Source: Pseudomonadota bacterium
GTDB taxonomy: Bacteria; Desulfobacterota; Desulfobulbia; Desulfobulbales; JAGXFP01
NCBI GenBank assembly: GCA_018814305.1
Contig: JAHJAA010000018.1
Coordinates: 1-64,000, forward strand
Length of the DNA stretch: 64,000 nt
Direction of reading: 5' to 3'
Below are positions 63,785-64,000 of this stretch, piece after piece; positions within the stretch are counted from its first letter, which is position 1; each line of letters opens with the position of its first letter. The translations under genes were made by a program, and so were the position numbers. The notes beneath the pieces were generated by a model, which saw only the letters and a program-made list of their open reading frames with translations, was not told where the DNA came from and did not search any database.

Positions 63785-64000
63785 AAGCAGAGTGAATGGC
63801 CTCCCTTCAACAAACCGATTGAATCAAACTGGTGCTTTATAATACTCCAATCGCCAGGAGCCGATGATCAACTCAAATTCTAATCATGGCATGATACACT
63901 AACCATGAAAGCTTCAGTTTTGGGAATATTTGATTGTCCCAGTCAGCGTAACATGCTAGTATGTTTTTCTCTGACTTTCCTTCAGACATCCTACCAGGAT

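Noticed and set aside
63904-64000. Open frame running off the right edge (begins MKASVLGIFDCPSQ)
   Set aside because: No ribosome site and no recognisable domain in the 32 residues available; a peptidase gene often follows envC, but this peptide does not show it.

Overview
The window looks like a chromosomal segment of a flagellated, anaerobic, Gram-negative member of the Desulfobacterota, most like the Desulfobulbales. This placement is an inference from gene content and order: tig-clpP-clpX-lon, then lysS-lolC-lolD-bamA-mfd-ppiC-rodZ-recO, a sigma-54-dependent flagellar cluster, a core MetE-type methyltransferase and a cysteine-rich PAS histidine kinase. No rRNA is present to confirm it. 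Most of the window is ordinary core genome. The exceptions are a truncated transposase at the left edge and an AT-rich islet at about 14.9-17.1 kb.

Layout. 1-107: 5' end of an IS, cut by the window edge. 208-5448: a B12-type radical SAM protein, then a FecR-domain protein divergent from a CHASE2-guanylate/adenylate cyclase that overlaps a secreted protein. 5578-11123: a membrane HD-GYP protein, two small membrane proteins (one with HEAT repeats), a CPA2/KefB-type antiporter and a zinc-ribbon microprotein. 11481-14303: a hybrid sensor kinase split by one in-frame TAA. 14344-14853: a hotdog thioesterase. 14.9-17.4 kb: a duplicated module (a candidate small RNA with promoter and terminator, then a tRNA terminator and tRNA) flanking ZIP-transporter and glyoxalase-fold genes; one module copy keeps tRNA-Asp and tRNA-Val while the tRNA of the other has decayed. 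17.5-23.3 kb: lon, clpX, clpP, tig and tRNA-Leu, the protein quality-control cluster. 23.9-38.3 kb: core MetE, lysS and the envelope/repair block (lolC, lolD, bamA, mfd, ppiC, rodZ, recO). 38.4-42.2 kb: a DMT permease, MgtC-like protein, small protein, BFD-like [2Fe-2S] protein and TPR-sulfotransferase. 42.5-60.3 kb (minus strand): flagellar genes flgB-flgC-fliE-fliF-fliG-fliH-fliI-fliJ-motE, then fliK-flgD-flgE, each block preceded by a clear -24/-12 sigma-54 promoter, with two sigma-54 activators and a large TPR protein upstream. 60.8-63.8 kb: ftsE-ftsX-envC, the division amidase-activation module.

How the parts fit. The two sigma-54 activators are the obvious candidates to drive the two sigma-54 promoters found here. 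One has an atypical receiver, like FleQ/FlrA; the other, FlrC-like, has Glu in place of the phosphoacceptor Asp. LolC/LolD, BamA, the PpiC/SurA-like chaperone and RodZ form an envelope-biogenesis neighbourhood.

The most unusual observations are the paired candidate sRNA genes with an identical promoter layout (TTTACA-N17-TACGAT) inside a segmental duplication, two different palindromic MITE-like elements (7056-7211 and 42355-42532), the nonsense-split hybrid kinase, the Asp-to-Glu receiver, and a structured intergenic element at 60470-60563. I did not find a CRISPR array, a defence island or a complete mobile element.
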